35,825 nucleotides of DNA, taken from contig CALCBC010000001.1 of assembly GCA_937898525.1 (NCBI GenBank), forward strand, positions 1 through 35,825, written 5' to 3'. The DNA is from an uncultured Sphingomonadales bacterium (lineage in GTDB: Bacteria > Pseudomonadota > Alphaproteobacteria > Sphingomonadales > Sphingomonadaceae). The notes beneath the pieces are model-generated. The model saw only the letters and a list, made by a program, of their open reading frames with translations. It had not been told where the DNA came from and searched no databases. Made by a program: the position numbers and the translations under genes. Below are positions 23,639 to 31,650 of this stretch, piece by piece. The stretch's first letter is position 1. The number at the start of each line of letters is the position of its first letter.

Positions 23639-25546
23639 ATGAACCGCACGTCGCTCGTCGCGCTGGTCGTGGCCGCCGCGATCCCCTCCGCTGCCCTCGC
23701 CGCTCCCGAACTCGCCCCCGTGTGGACCGATCACGCGGTGATCCAGCGCGACGCGCCGATCCGCGTCGAGGGTACGGCGGGTGCCGGGGAGCGGGTGACC
23801 GGGCGGCTCGGAGACCTGACCGCATCGGCCCGGGCCGACGCCGGCGGGCGCTTCACGCTCGAGTTCCCGGCGCGGCCGGCGAGCGCCGACCCGCTGACGC
23901 TGACCGTGACGGGAGCCGACGGCACCGCGGCGACGGTGAGCGACCTCGTCGTCGGCGACGTCTGGCTGTGCTCGGGCCAGTCGAACATGGAATTCCCGGT
24001 CTTGCGCGGACTGAACGGCGATGCGGTGGCGCAGACCTCCGCCGATCCCGGACTGCGGCTGCTGATGATCCCCAAGGCGACCTCGCCCGTGCCCCAGACG
24101 GCGTTCGCCGAGCCGGTCGCCTGGACCCGGGCCGCGCCGGAGACCGTGCCGGAGTTCTCGGCCGCCTGCTACTTCATGGCCAGGGACCTGCGCGAGGCGC
24201 TCGATGTGCCGATCGGAGCGATCCATTCGAACTGGGGTGGCTCGCAGATCCGCGCCTGGCTGACTCCTGAGTCCGGCCGCGCGATCTACGGCGACGAGCA
24301 GATGGGGCTGCTCGAGCGGGTCGCGCGCGACCCGCTCGGCGCGGTGACCGCCTTCGCGCCTGTCTGGGAGGCCTGGTGGCGCGAAGCGACCGGCGGACAG
24401 GAACCCTGGCGCGATCCGGATGCGCTCGAGTGGCATCCGGTGCCGTCGATCTCGCCGTGGACCGGCTGGAGCGGGACGCCGCTCGCCTCCAATGGCCTGG
24501 GCAACGTCTGGCTTCGCCGGACCGTGACGCTGACCGCAGAGCAGGCCGCGGCGGGCGGCACGCTGGCGCTCGGCGTGCTCGACGATCTCGACGCGACCTG
24601 GGTGAACGGCAGGCCGGTCGGCATCACGCACGGGTGGGACTACGAGCGCGAGTACCGGGTCCCGCCGGAGTATCTGAAAGCCGGGGCGAACGAAGTGATC
24701 GTCTCGGTCAACAACAGCTGGGGCTCGGGCGGCTTTTCCAGCCCGGCCGACAGGCTCGCCTTCTCGGTCGAGGGCGGAGAGCGGATCCCGCTCGGCGACG
24801 GCTGGCGCTATTCGATCGGCGCGACGGACGCGGGACCGCCCCGCGCGCCGTGGGACGCCAACGCCGGCATCGGCGTGATGCACAACCGGATGGTCGCCCC
24901 GTTCGGCCGGATCGCGCTGAGGGGCGCCGCCTGGTACCAGGGCGAGAGCGACGTCGGCATCCCCGGCTACGGCGAACGCATGCGCGAGCTGTTCGCCGGC
25001 TGGCGGCGCCAGTTCGGCCCGCAGATGCGGATGCTGGTGGTCCAGCTGGCAAACTACGGCCCGGTGGCCGAGCAGCCCGGTGAATCCGGCTGGGCCGAGA
25101 CGCGCGACATCCAGCGCGAGGCCGTCGCGGCCGACGCCGACGCCGCGCTGGTCAGCGCGATCGACATCGGCGAGCGGACCGACATCCACCCGGCCAACAA
25201 GACCCTGCTCGGCGAGCGGCTGGCGATGGCCGCGCTCGGCCAGCCGATGCCCATGCCGCAGTCGGCCCGGCTCGAGGGGGACACGGTGACGGTCAGCTTC
25301 ACCGGCATCGAAGACGGCCTCCACGTCTGGAGCGGGCCGCACCCGCTGGGGGTCGAGCTGTGCGGTGCCACACCGGGAACCTGCCGCTACGCGCTGGCGC
25401 GAGTCGACGGCGACCGGCTGGTCATTCCAGCAGACGGCCAGCCCGCGACGCGCGTGCGCTATGCCTGGGCCGACAGCCCGGTGGTCAACCTGTTCGACGG
25501 GCGCAGCCTGCCGGTGCCGGGGTTCGAGCTGGACATCGCCCGATGA
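23639..25546 (+). CDS. Secreted SGNH/SASA esterase, CE20-type acetyl-xylan esterase candidate
   Basis: 635 aa. Signal peptide ends near ALAAPE (about residue 22). The sialate O-acetylesterase-like catalytic domain is split: CSGQSNMEFP (nucleophile Ser at about 115) at the front, WYQGESD and the catalytic His in DIHPANK behind. A jelly-roll, sugar-binding-like insert sits between them (about 290-370, WLRRTVTLTAEQ..DDLDATWVNGRPVG). This split architecture is known from CE20 enzymes of Xanthomonas that deacetylate xylan or xyloglucan. It probably removes acetyl groups from xylan so that the neighbouring GH10 can act. GGGGGAG precedes the ATG, and the stop overlaps the GH5 start by 4 bp. Confidence 0.88.
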   Translation: MNRTSLVALVVAAAIPSAALAAPELAPVWTDHAVIQRDAPIRVEGTAGAGERVTGRLGDLTASARADAGGRFTLEFPARPASADPLTLTVTGADGTAATVSDLVVGDVWLCSGQSNMEFPVLRGLNGDAVAQTSADPGLRLLMIPKATSPVPQTAFAEPVAWTRAAPETVPEFSAACYFMARDLREALDVPIGAIHSNWGGSQIRAWLTPESGRAIYGDEQMGLLERVARDPLGAVTAFAPVWEAWWREATGGQEPWRDPDALEWHPVPSISPWTGWSGTPLASNGLGNVWLRRTVTLTAEQAAAGGTLALGVLDDLDATWVNGRPVGITHGWDYEREYRVPPEYLKAGANEVIVSVNNSWGSGGFSSPADRLAFSVEGGERIPLGDGWRYSIGATDAGPPRAPWDANAGIGVMHNRMVAPFGRIALRGAAWYQGESDVGIPGYGERMRELFAGWRRQFGPQMRMLVVQLANYGPVAEQPGESGWAETRDIQREAVAADADAALVSAIDIGERTDIHPANKTLLGERLAMAALGQPMPMPQSARLEGDTVTVSFTGIEDGLHVWSGPHPLGVELCGATPGTCRYALARVDGDRLVIPADGQPATRVRYAWADSPVVNLFDGRSLPVPGFELDIAR

Positions 25547-26895
25547 GGCTCGACCGGCGTGCGGCCCTTGCCGGGCTCGCCGGCGGGATGGCGCTGCTGG
25601 CGACCGGCGGTTGTGCGGCGGGCACGGCGGCGCCCGGCGACTTCATCCGGCGCGACGGGACGCGGCTGCTGCTCGGTGACAGCCTCTACCGCGTGGTCGG
25701 CGCGAACATGTGGTACGCGGCCTGGCTCGGCGCCGACGCGCCGTTCGGCGACCGGGCACGGCTGGGGCGCGAGCTGGACCGGCTCAAGGCGCTCGGACTC
25801 AACAACCTGAGGATCATGGCCGCGGCCGAGGAAGGCCCGCTGAAGAACTCGATCAGGCCCGGGTTCTCGAAGCCCGACGGCACGCTCGACCCGGCGCTGC
25901 TCGGCGGGCTCGATCACGCGCTGGCCGAGATCGCGAAGCGGGGGATGACCGCGGTCGTCTGCCTCGGCAATTTCTGGGAGTGGTCGGGCGGGTTCGGCAC
26001 CTGGCTCTACCGGGTCACCGGCGAATACATCGACATGAACGACCCGGCGCACCCGTGGCCCGCCTATCCCGATGCGACGAGCGCGTTCTACGCGAACGAG
26101 GAGGCGGTCGCGCTCTACCACGCGCACGTCCGGGCGATCGTGACCCGGACCAACTCGGTGACCGGCGTGCGCTACGCCGAGGATCCCGCAATCATGAGCT
26201 GGCAGCTCGCCAACGAGCCGCGCCCCGGCGGCACCGACGCGGTCGTCGAGCGCAACCGCGAGCCCTACTACGCGTGGATCGACGGCACCGCCGCGCTGAT
26301 CCGTTCGCTCGACGGCAACCACCTCGTCTCGCTCGGGCACGAGGGCACCCAAGGGGCCCACGGCAGCGCGGACATCGTGCGGCGGGCTCACGCCAACATC
26401 GACTACCTGACCGCGCATATCTGGCCGCTCAACTGGGGCTGGGTCGACGGGAAGGACCTCGCGGGGACCTGGGACGCGGGCCGCGCGAAGGTCCGCGACT
26501 ACCTCGCGGCGCACGAACGGCTGGCGAACGAGATGAGCAAGCCACTGGCGTTCGAGGAGTTCGGCTTCCCGCGCGACGGCGAGAGCTATTCGCCCGAAGC
26601 GACGACCGAGTTCCGCAACCGCTACTACCGGACGATCTACGACGAGGTCGAGGCATCGTGGGCCAGCGGCGGACCGATCGTCGGCAGCAACTTCTGGGCC
26701 TGGAACGGCGAAGCGCGCGCGGCCCATGCCGACGCCCGCTTCGTCGACGGCGACGAGGCCTATATGGGCGATCCGCCGCACGAGCCACAGGGGTGGTACG
26801 GCCTGTTCGACGACGACAAGAGCACGCTCGCGCTGGTCCGCGACCACGCGGCGTTGCGCTGCCTGAAGGTGACCGAGCCATGTCTAGCCGCGTGA
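25543..26895 (+). CDS. GH5 endo-beta-mannanase-like hydrolase, probable Tat lipoprotein
   Basis: 450 aa. The N-terminus MRLDRRAALAGLAGG carries a twin Arg and a lipobox-like ATGGC (Cys24), indicating a Tat-dependent, probably lipidated, envelope protein. The TIM-barrel catalytic domain shows MSWQLANEPR with the acid/base Glu225 and PLAFEEFGFPR with the nucleophile at about Glu339. This pattern fits GH5 mannan endo-1,4-beta-mannosidases (subfamily 7-like). A mannanase in a xylan locus suggests attack on mixed hemicellulose, though another beta-1,4-glycan is possible. Translationally coupled (ATGA) to the esterase, and it overlaps the GH10 start by 16 bp. Confidence 0.87.
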   Translation: MRLDRRAALAGLAGGMALLATGGCAAGTAAPGDFIRRDGTRLLLGDSLYRVVGANMWYAAWLGADAPFGDRARLGRELDRLKALGLNNLRIMAAAEEGPLKNSIRPGFSKPDGTLDPALLGGLDHALAEIAKRGMTAVVCLGNFWEWSGGFGTWLYRVTGEYIDMNDPAHPWPAYPDATSAFYANEEAVALYHAHVRAIVTRTNSVTGVRYAEDPAIMSWQLANEPRPGGTDAVVERNREPYYAWIDGTAALIRSLDGNHLVSLGHEGTQGAHGSADIVRRAHANIDYLTAHIWPLNWGWVDGKDLAGTWDAGRAKVRDYLAAHERLANEMSKPLAFEEFGFPRDGESYSPEATTEFRNRYYRTIYDEVEASWASGGPIVGSNFWAWNGEARAAHADARFVDGDEAYMGDPPHEPQGWYGLFDDDKSTLALVRDHAALRCLKVTEPCLAA

Positions 26896-28058
26896 CGCAT
26901 CCGACCCGGCGCGAGGCGATCGCCGGGCTGGCGGCCCTGTCGCTCGCCGGTTGCGGCGAGAGCTCAGGCAGGACGGCCGTAGCCTCGACCGCTGCTCCGA
27001 CGCCGACGACCGAGCCCGGGCTCAATGCCCTCGCCCAGCGCACGGGCCGCCGCTGGGGCAGCGCGATCAGCTGGAACGACGGCAACGGCGGCGGCTCGAT
27101 CCAGAATCCCGCCTACACGGCGATCATCCGGGCCGAATGCGGCGTGGTCGTGCCCGAGAACGAGATGAAGTGGCGCTGGACCCGGCCGGGGCCCGACAGG
27201 TTCGACTTCACCCGGCTCGACGAGATCGTCGCCTGGGCCCGGGGTGCAGGGCTCGCGGTGAGGGGCCATACGCTGCTGTGGCACCGGCCGCGCTGGTTCC
27301 CCGACTGGCTCAACAGCTACGACTACGGCGCCAATCCTGTGGCCGAGGCGGAACGGCTGCTGGTGACGCACATCCGCACGGTGACCGAGCGCTATCGCGG
27401 GATCATCACCAGCTACGACGTGGTCAACGAGGCGATCGACCACGATACCAACGGCCTGCTGCCGACCAGCCTGAGCCGCGCCATGGGGAGCGAGGAGGCG
27501 GTGCTCGACCTCGCCTTCCACACCGCGCGCGAGCAGCTGCCCGAGGGCGACCTCGTCTACAACGACTACATGAGCTGGGAGCCGGACCACGCCGCTCATC
27601 GGGCGGACGTGCTGCGGCTGCTCGAAGGCTTCCGCCGGCGCAACGTCCCGGTCGACACGCTCGGGATCCAGTCGCACATCGAGATGTACTCGCTCGACCC
27701 GGCGACCGGGCTCGGACCCTACCAGGAGCGCGAATGGCGCCACTTCCTCGACGAGGTGGTGGCGATGGGCTACCGACTGCTGATCAGCGAGTTCGACGTC
27801 AAGGACAAGGCGCTGCCCTCCGACATCGCGGTGCGCGACGCGCGGGTGGCCGACTACGCGCGCCGCTACTTCGACGTCATGCTCGACTACCCGCAGCTCG
27901 GCGACGTGCTTGCCTGGGGGATGGTCGACCGGTTCAACTGGCTCCAGGGCTTCGCCCCGCGCGACGACCGGCTCGAGGTTCGCGGCACACCCTACGATTC
28001 GAACTACGCGCCGAAGCCGCTGCGGGCGGCGATCGCGGAGAGCTTTGCTGCAGCCTGA
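26880..28058 (+). CDS. GH10 endo-1,4-beta-xylanase, Tat lipoprotein
   Basis: 392 aa. Twin-Arg signal TRREAIAGLAALSLAGC with a good lipobox (LAGC, Cys25), then a short Pro/Thr-rich linker (about 35-46) and the GH10 barrel. Diagnostic residues: VPENEMKW, HTLLWHRPRWFPDW, acid/base Glu184 in DVVNEAIDHD, nucleophile Glu304 in LLISEFDVKD, and a late WGMVDRFNWL. It should hydrolyse internal beta-1,4-xylosyl bonds at the cell surface or in the periplasm. The start lies inside the end of the GH5 gene with GAAGGTGA upstream. It is the last gene before a strong hairpin. Confidence 0.93.
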   Translation: MSSRVTHPTRREAIAGLAALSLAGCGESSGRTAVASTAAPTPTTEPGLNALAQRTGRRWGSAISWNDGNGGGSIQNPAYTAIIRAECGVVVPENEMKWRWTRPGPDRFDFTRLDEIVAWARGAGLAVRGHTLLWHRPRWFPDWLNSYDYGANPVAEAERLLVTHIRTVTERYRGIITSYDVVNEAIDHDTNGLLPTSLSRAMGSEEAVLDLAFHTAREQLPEGDLVYNDYMSWEPDHAAHRADVLRLLEGFRRRNVPVDTLGIQSHIEMYSLDPATGLGPYQEREWRHFLDEVVAMGYRLLISEFDVKDKALPSDIAVRDARVADYARRYFDVMLDYPQLGDVLAWGMVDRFNWLQGFAPRDDRLEVRGTPYDSNYAPKPLRAAIAESFAAA

Positions 28059-28078
28059 GGGCGCGCGGCCGAAAGAAG

Positions 28079-28109
28079 GGCGCCGCCGCTAGGGAGTAGC
28101 GGCGGCGCC
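28079..28109. terminator. Perfect 13-bp hairpin between convergent genes
   Basis: GGCGCCGCCGCTA (28079-28091) and TAGCGGCGGCGCC (28097-28109) pair perfectly around GGGAG. It lies 21 bp after the GH10 stop and 21 bp before the stop of the convergent TonB receptor gene, so it can serve as a bidirectional terminator. No long T-run is present. Confidence 0.75.
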
Positions 28110-28129
28110 AGACAAATGACCCGCTCAGG

Positions 28130-31100
28130 TCAGAAGTTGCCGCGAATGACCAGCGAGTAGCGCCGGTCGTTCATGAAGTACGACCGCGGTGCGAGATCGG
28201 CCGGGTCGCCGGTGTAGGACTGCGTGGTCTTGGTGACCTCGTTGAGCAGGTTCACGCCCTGCACACCGACGCGCAGCCCCTCGGTGACGTTGAAGAAGAT
28301 CGACGCGTCGAGCTGTCCCGTCGGCTCGTTGAAGATGGTGTAGTACGGGAAGATCACGTCGGAAGCCGTGAGCAGGAACCGCGAGCGCCAGTTGTAGGCT
28401 GCGCGCAGCGAGATCGGTCCCTTCTCGTAGAAGGCCACGAAGTTGACGTTGTGCTTCGACAACTGCTCGAGCGGCAGGTTGCCGGGCGGCACCGTGGAGT
28501 TGTTGGGCAGGTTGCCGCCGTTGAGGAACGTGTTCGGCAGGCCCGAGCTCTTGATGTAGGTGTAGTTCGCCTGGATGCCGAAGCCGTCGAACGGTTCGGG
28601 CAGGAAGTCGTAGGTCTGCTGGTAGGCGATCTCGAAGCCCTTGACCTTGCCCGAATCCTCGTAGTTGGCGGGACCGCGGATGAGCACCGGCAGGGTGATC
28701 CCGTTGCTGGTGATCTCGCGCTCGGTGACCGCCTGGTAGAAGAAGTTGTTGATCGTCTTGTAGAACCCGTTGAGGGTCAGCGAGCCGACCCGCGCGAAAT
28801 ACCATTCGACGCTCGCGTCGAACTGCCATGCCGTGGCTGGCAGCAGGAACGGGTTGCCCGCAGTCGAGGTCAGCTCATTGCTCTGCCCCAGCCCGGTGGT
28901 CAGGAAGTTCCTGATGTAGGCGTTGTCGGGACGTGTCAGCACCTTCGAGGCGGCGAAGCGTAGGACGATGTCGTCGGTCACCCCGAACCGGAGGTTCAGG
29001 CTTGGCAGCCAGTAGTCGTAGCTGTGCCTGGCCACGTCGGTGAACGTCGCGCCATTGCCGGCCCAGGTCGCGAGGTTGTTGTACCCCTGCTCCCCGAGTT
29101 CGCAGGGGCCGCCCGGACTGCTCGGCGGCGTGCCCGGAGGCGCGCCCGGCGGCGGCGGCTCGGGCGCGCACTCGACGTCGTAGTCGCCGTCGACGTTGAG
29201 GGCCTGCGCGCTCGGAACACCGATCGAACCGGTCGAGCGAACCTTGGTGCTCACGTAGCGGACGCCGACGTTGCCGGCGAAACGCACGTTTCCGAACAGG
29301 TCGTCGGAACCGAAGTTCAGCATCACGTAGGCGGCCGTATCTTCCTGCGACACCGGCTGGATATCGGCAGGCAGGTAGTGCGTGCCGTTGATCGTGCCGT
29401 CCCGCTCGGCGAGCGGAAGCCAACTCGGGCTGGCACCCAGCGCAGTCGCCATGCCCTGGATGGACTGGAAGTAGTCGATCGAGCCCTGGTAGTCGTCGAT
29501 CAGGTCGCCCGTGTAATAGAACCCGCCCGGAGGTCCGGGGACCTGGCCGCGGAAGAAGTTCGGGAATTCGTGGCGCGCGGTGGAATTTCCTGCGGTGTCC
29601 TCGAAATTGATCGGCCGCGATCCCGACCAGGTCTCGCTGAGCATGCCCCAGTTGTAGGTCGTGTAGCGGACCGTCTGGTCGCGGTCCTGATAGCGAGCCC
29701 CGACCGCGGCGCGGCGAATGAAGGAGTCGTCGTCGAACTCGTAGGAGAGGTCGGCGGCGAGAGCGTACTGCTCGCCTTCGCTGTCCTCGATGTGATCCAT
29801 CGCCGCGCGCCAGAACTGGAAGCGCGGATCGGTGAAGTACTCAGCCTCGCTCGCATTGGCCAGATCGGGGCCCGGGCTCGACCAAGTGTAGCCGAGGAAC
29901 TGCGGCTTGTGCGGGATGACGATCGGGTATTTTCCCGAGATGTCGAGCTCCTGGTCGGCGAAGATCGAGCCGAACACGCTGACGTCGAGGTTCTGCTTGT
30001 GCGACCGGGCGTACTGCGCGTCCACCTCGAGGGTCAGCCGGTCCGTCAGCTCGCTGACGAAGTTGATGCCGTAGTCCTGATTGAGAACCTCGTCATGGAC
30101 CTGGCGCCGGGCGAGCGACTGCTGAAGGCCGCCGATCGGCACGAAGGGAGAGGCCCCCGGGTCGCCGCGCCAGCCGTTGCTGGCGTTGACGATGTAGCCC
30201 GACTGGAACAGGTTGTTCTCGTCGTAGACGTAGTCGGTGAACGCGCCGACCGGGCACTGCGCGCGCGCAGTCGGATCGCCGTTGGTGCCGTCCTGAAGGA
30301 TGATGTTCGGGCCGTTCGCGTTCTGCAGGCATCCGAGCGGATAGGTCGAGTACTCGGCCAGGTCGGGCGCGGTCTCGTAGGTCCACTCACCCCAGGCGTT
30401 GGTCGAGTGCGAGCGGATGAACTCGGCGGTCAGGTGATGCCGGCCGTCGAGGCTCTCCCACTGCAGGGCGGCGGCGAAGCCGTCGCGCTTGCGGTTGAAT
30501 TCCTGGGTGCGGAACTGGCCGCCGACCGGGGCCACCCGGTAGCTCGCGTAGTCGGCGAAGCCATCGGCCCCGGCCGCACCGAAGTTGCCGCACAGCGAAC
30601 CGCCCGGAGGCAGGGTCTGCGTGTCGGAGTTCGACGGCAGCGGATTGCGGCAGACCTGGTTGCCGCCGGTGTTCGCCGCCGTGACGAGCACGCCGTCGCG
30701 GTTCTGGTAGTTGGCGACCTGGAGGCCGTCCGCCCGGCTCTTGATCTGCGAGAACGCACCGCTGAACAGCAGGCCGAAACGGCCGTAGTCGGTGTCCCAG
30801 GTGTTGCTGATCAGGCCGGAGATCGTCGGCGTCCAGTCCTTGCGGAAGTCGCCGTAGTTGGCCTCGGCGCTGAACGCGACGTGGAAGCCGTCGTTGTCGA
30901 ACGGCTTGCGGGTGTTGAGGTTGACGGTGCCCGCAAGGCCGCCCTCGATCATCTCGGCGGTGGCGTTCTTGCTGATGATGACCGAACCGAGGAGCTCGGA
31001 CGGCACGTCGGCGAAGTTGAGCGCCTGCCCCCCGACACCTGCGGCGAACGCCGTGCGGCCGTTGAATTCCGAACGGACGAAGTTGAGGCCGCGGACGACG

Positions 31101-31489
31101 ACCCCCGAGCCTTCGACCGAGAAGTGGTCGGGGTCGTTCGAACCGGCGAAGCGGTTGATCGCCACGCCCGGGACGCGCTGCAGCGCCTCGGTGACCGAGC
31201 GGTCCGGCAGCGCGCCGATGTCTTCTGCGGTGATCGCGTCGACGACGGTTTCGGAATCGCGCTTGATGGTTTGTGAATTGGCCAGGCTCTGGCGGATGCC
31301 GGTGACGACGATGGCGTTATCGTCCTCGGCCGCGTCGGCCGCCGAGGCCGCCGCGGGATCGTCCTGAGCGTGCGCGGTGGCGGACGCCAGCAGGCAGCCG
31401 ATGGCGACCAATGAGCCGCCCGTCCTCAGCGAGCGACGCAAACCGGTGATGAGCTGCTGCGAGTTGCTAACGGTCGATTGCTCGGCCAC
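28130..31489 (-). CDS. TonB-dependent receptor, Xanthomonas/Caulobacter carbohydrate type
   Basis: 1119 aa. The N-terminus carries a long signal region (hydrophobic core GGSLVAIGCLLASATAHAQ), a TonB-box-like NAIVVTGIR, and a plug with ITAEDIGALPDRSVTEALQRVPGVAINR and VRGLNF, all signatures of the large receptors named TonB-Xanth-Caul. The barrel ends in a terminal Phe (LVIRGNF). One long loop contains a Pro-rich run near 29095-29165. Such receptors take up oligosaccharides; here probably xylo-oligosaccharides released by the neighbouring enzymes. The start is GTG at 31489 with GGGGAGGA upstream. It diverges from the halogenase operon, with a LacI-type palindrome between them. Confidence 0.92.
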   Translation of the reverse strand: MAEQSTVSNSQQLITGLRRSLRTGGSLVAIGCLLASATAHAQDDPAAASAADAAEDDNAIVVTGIRQSLANSQTIKRDSETVVDAITAEDIGALPDRSVTEALQRVPGVAINRFAGSNDPDHFSVEGSGVVVRGLNFVRSEFNGRTAFAAGVGGQALNFADVPSELLGSVIISKNATAEMIEGGLAGTVNLNTRKPFDNDGFHVAFSAEANYGDFRKDWTPTISGLISNTWDTDYGRFGLLFSGAFSQIKSRADGLQVANYQNRDGVLVTAANTGGNQVCRNPLPSNSDTQTLPPGGSLCGNFGAAGADGFADYASYRVAPVGGQFRTQEFNRKRDGFAAALQWESLDGRHHLTAEFIRSHSTNAWGEWTYETAPDLAEYSTYPLGCLQNANGPNIILQDGTNGDPTARAQCPVGAFTDYVYDENNLFQSGYIVNASNGWRGDPGASPFVPIGGLQQSLARRQVHDEVLNQDYGINFVSELTDRLTLEVDAQYARSHKQNLDVSVFGSIFADQELDISGKYPIVIPHKPQFLGYTWSSPGPDLANASEAEYFTDPRFQFWRAAMDHIEDSEGEQYALAADLSYEFDDDSFIRRAAVGARYQDRDQTVRYTTYNWGMLSETWSGSRPINFEDTAGNSTARHEFPNFFRGQVPGPPGGFYYTGDLIDDYQGSIDYFQSIQGMATALGASPSWLPLAERDGTINGTHYLPADIQPVSQEDTAAYVMLNFGSDDLFGNVRFAGNVGVRYVSTKVRSTGSIGVPSAQALNVDGDYDVECAPEPPPPGAPPGTPPSSPGGPCELGEQGYNNLATWAGNGATFTDVARHSYDYWLPSLNLRFGVTDDIVLRFAASKVLTRPDNAYIRNFLTTGLGQSNELTSTAGNPFLLPATAWQFDASVEWYFARVGSLTLNGFYKTINNFFYQAVTEREITSNGITLPVLIRGPANYEDSGKVKGFEIAYQQTYDFLPEPFDGFGIQANYTYIKSSGLPNTFLNGGNLPNNSTVPPGNLPLEQLSKHNVNFVAFYEKGPISLRAAYNWRSRFLLTASDVIFPYYTIFNEPTGQLDASIFFNVTEGLRVGVQGVNLLNEVTKTTQSYTGDPADLAPRSYFMNDRRYSLVIRGNF

Positions 31490-31514
31490 GCCTGATCCTC
31501 CCCTGAACCCCCAA

Positions 31515-31528
31515 TGTTAGCGCTACCA
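31515..31528. promoter_or_regulatory. LacI-type operator in front of the TonB receptor
   Basis: TGTTAGCGCTACCA, with a perfect TAGCGCTA core, 26 bp upstream of the receptor start and 123 bp before the divergent halogenase start. It could control both directions. Confidence 0.62.
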
Positions 31529-31650
31529 TTATTGCCCGTCGGAGCGCTTGCGCCGATCCACTAGCCGGCTCCGCCGGTATTGGCAAGAGGTCACAAAGGA
31601 GGCAAGACCGTTCTGGCGGGGAAAAACGGGGCGGGGAGGACCATCGCAGC

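Noticed and set aside
22712..25342. An 876-codon minus-strand open frame across xylB and the esterase
   Set aside because: It runs antisense to two strongly supported genes and gives a low-complexity Arg/Asp/His-rich product.
29095..29165. Pro/Gly-rich GC repeat as a possible tandem repeat or hairpin element
   Set aside because: It is in frame within the second TonB receptor and simply encodes a Pro-rich extracellular loop.
29024..31276. A 750-codon open frame antisense to the second TonB receptor
   Set aside because: Same reason: it mirrors a well-supported receptor and shows only biased composition, without motifs or a ribosome site.
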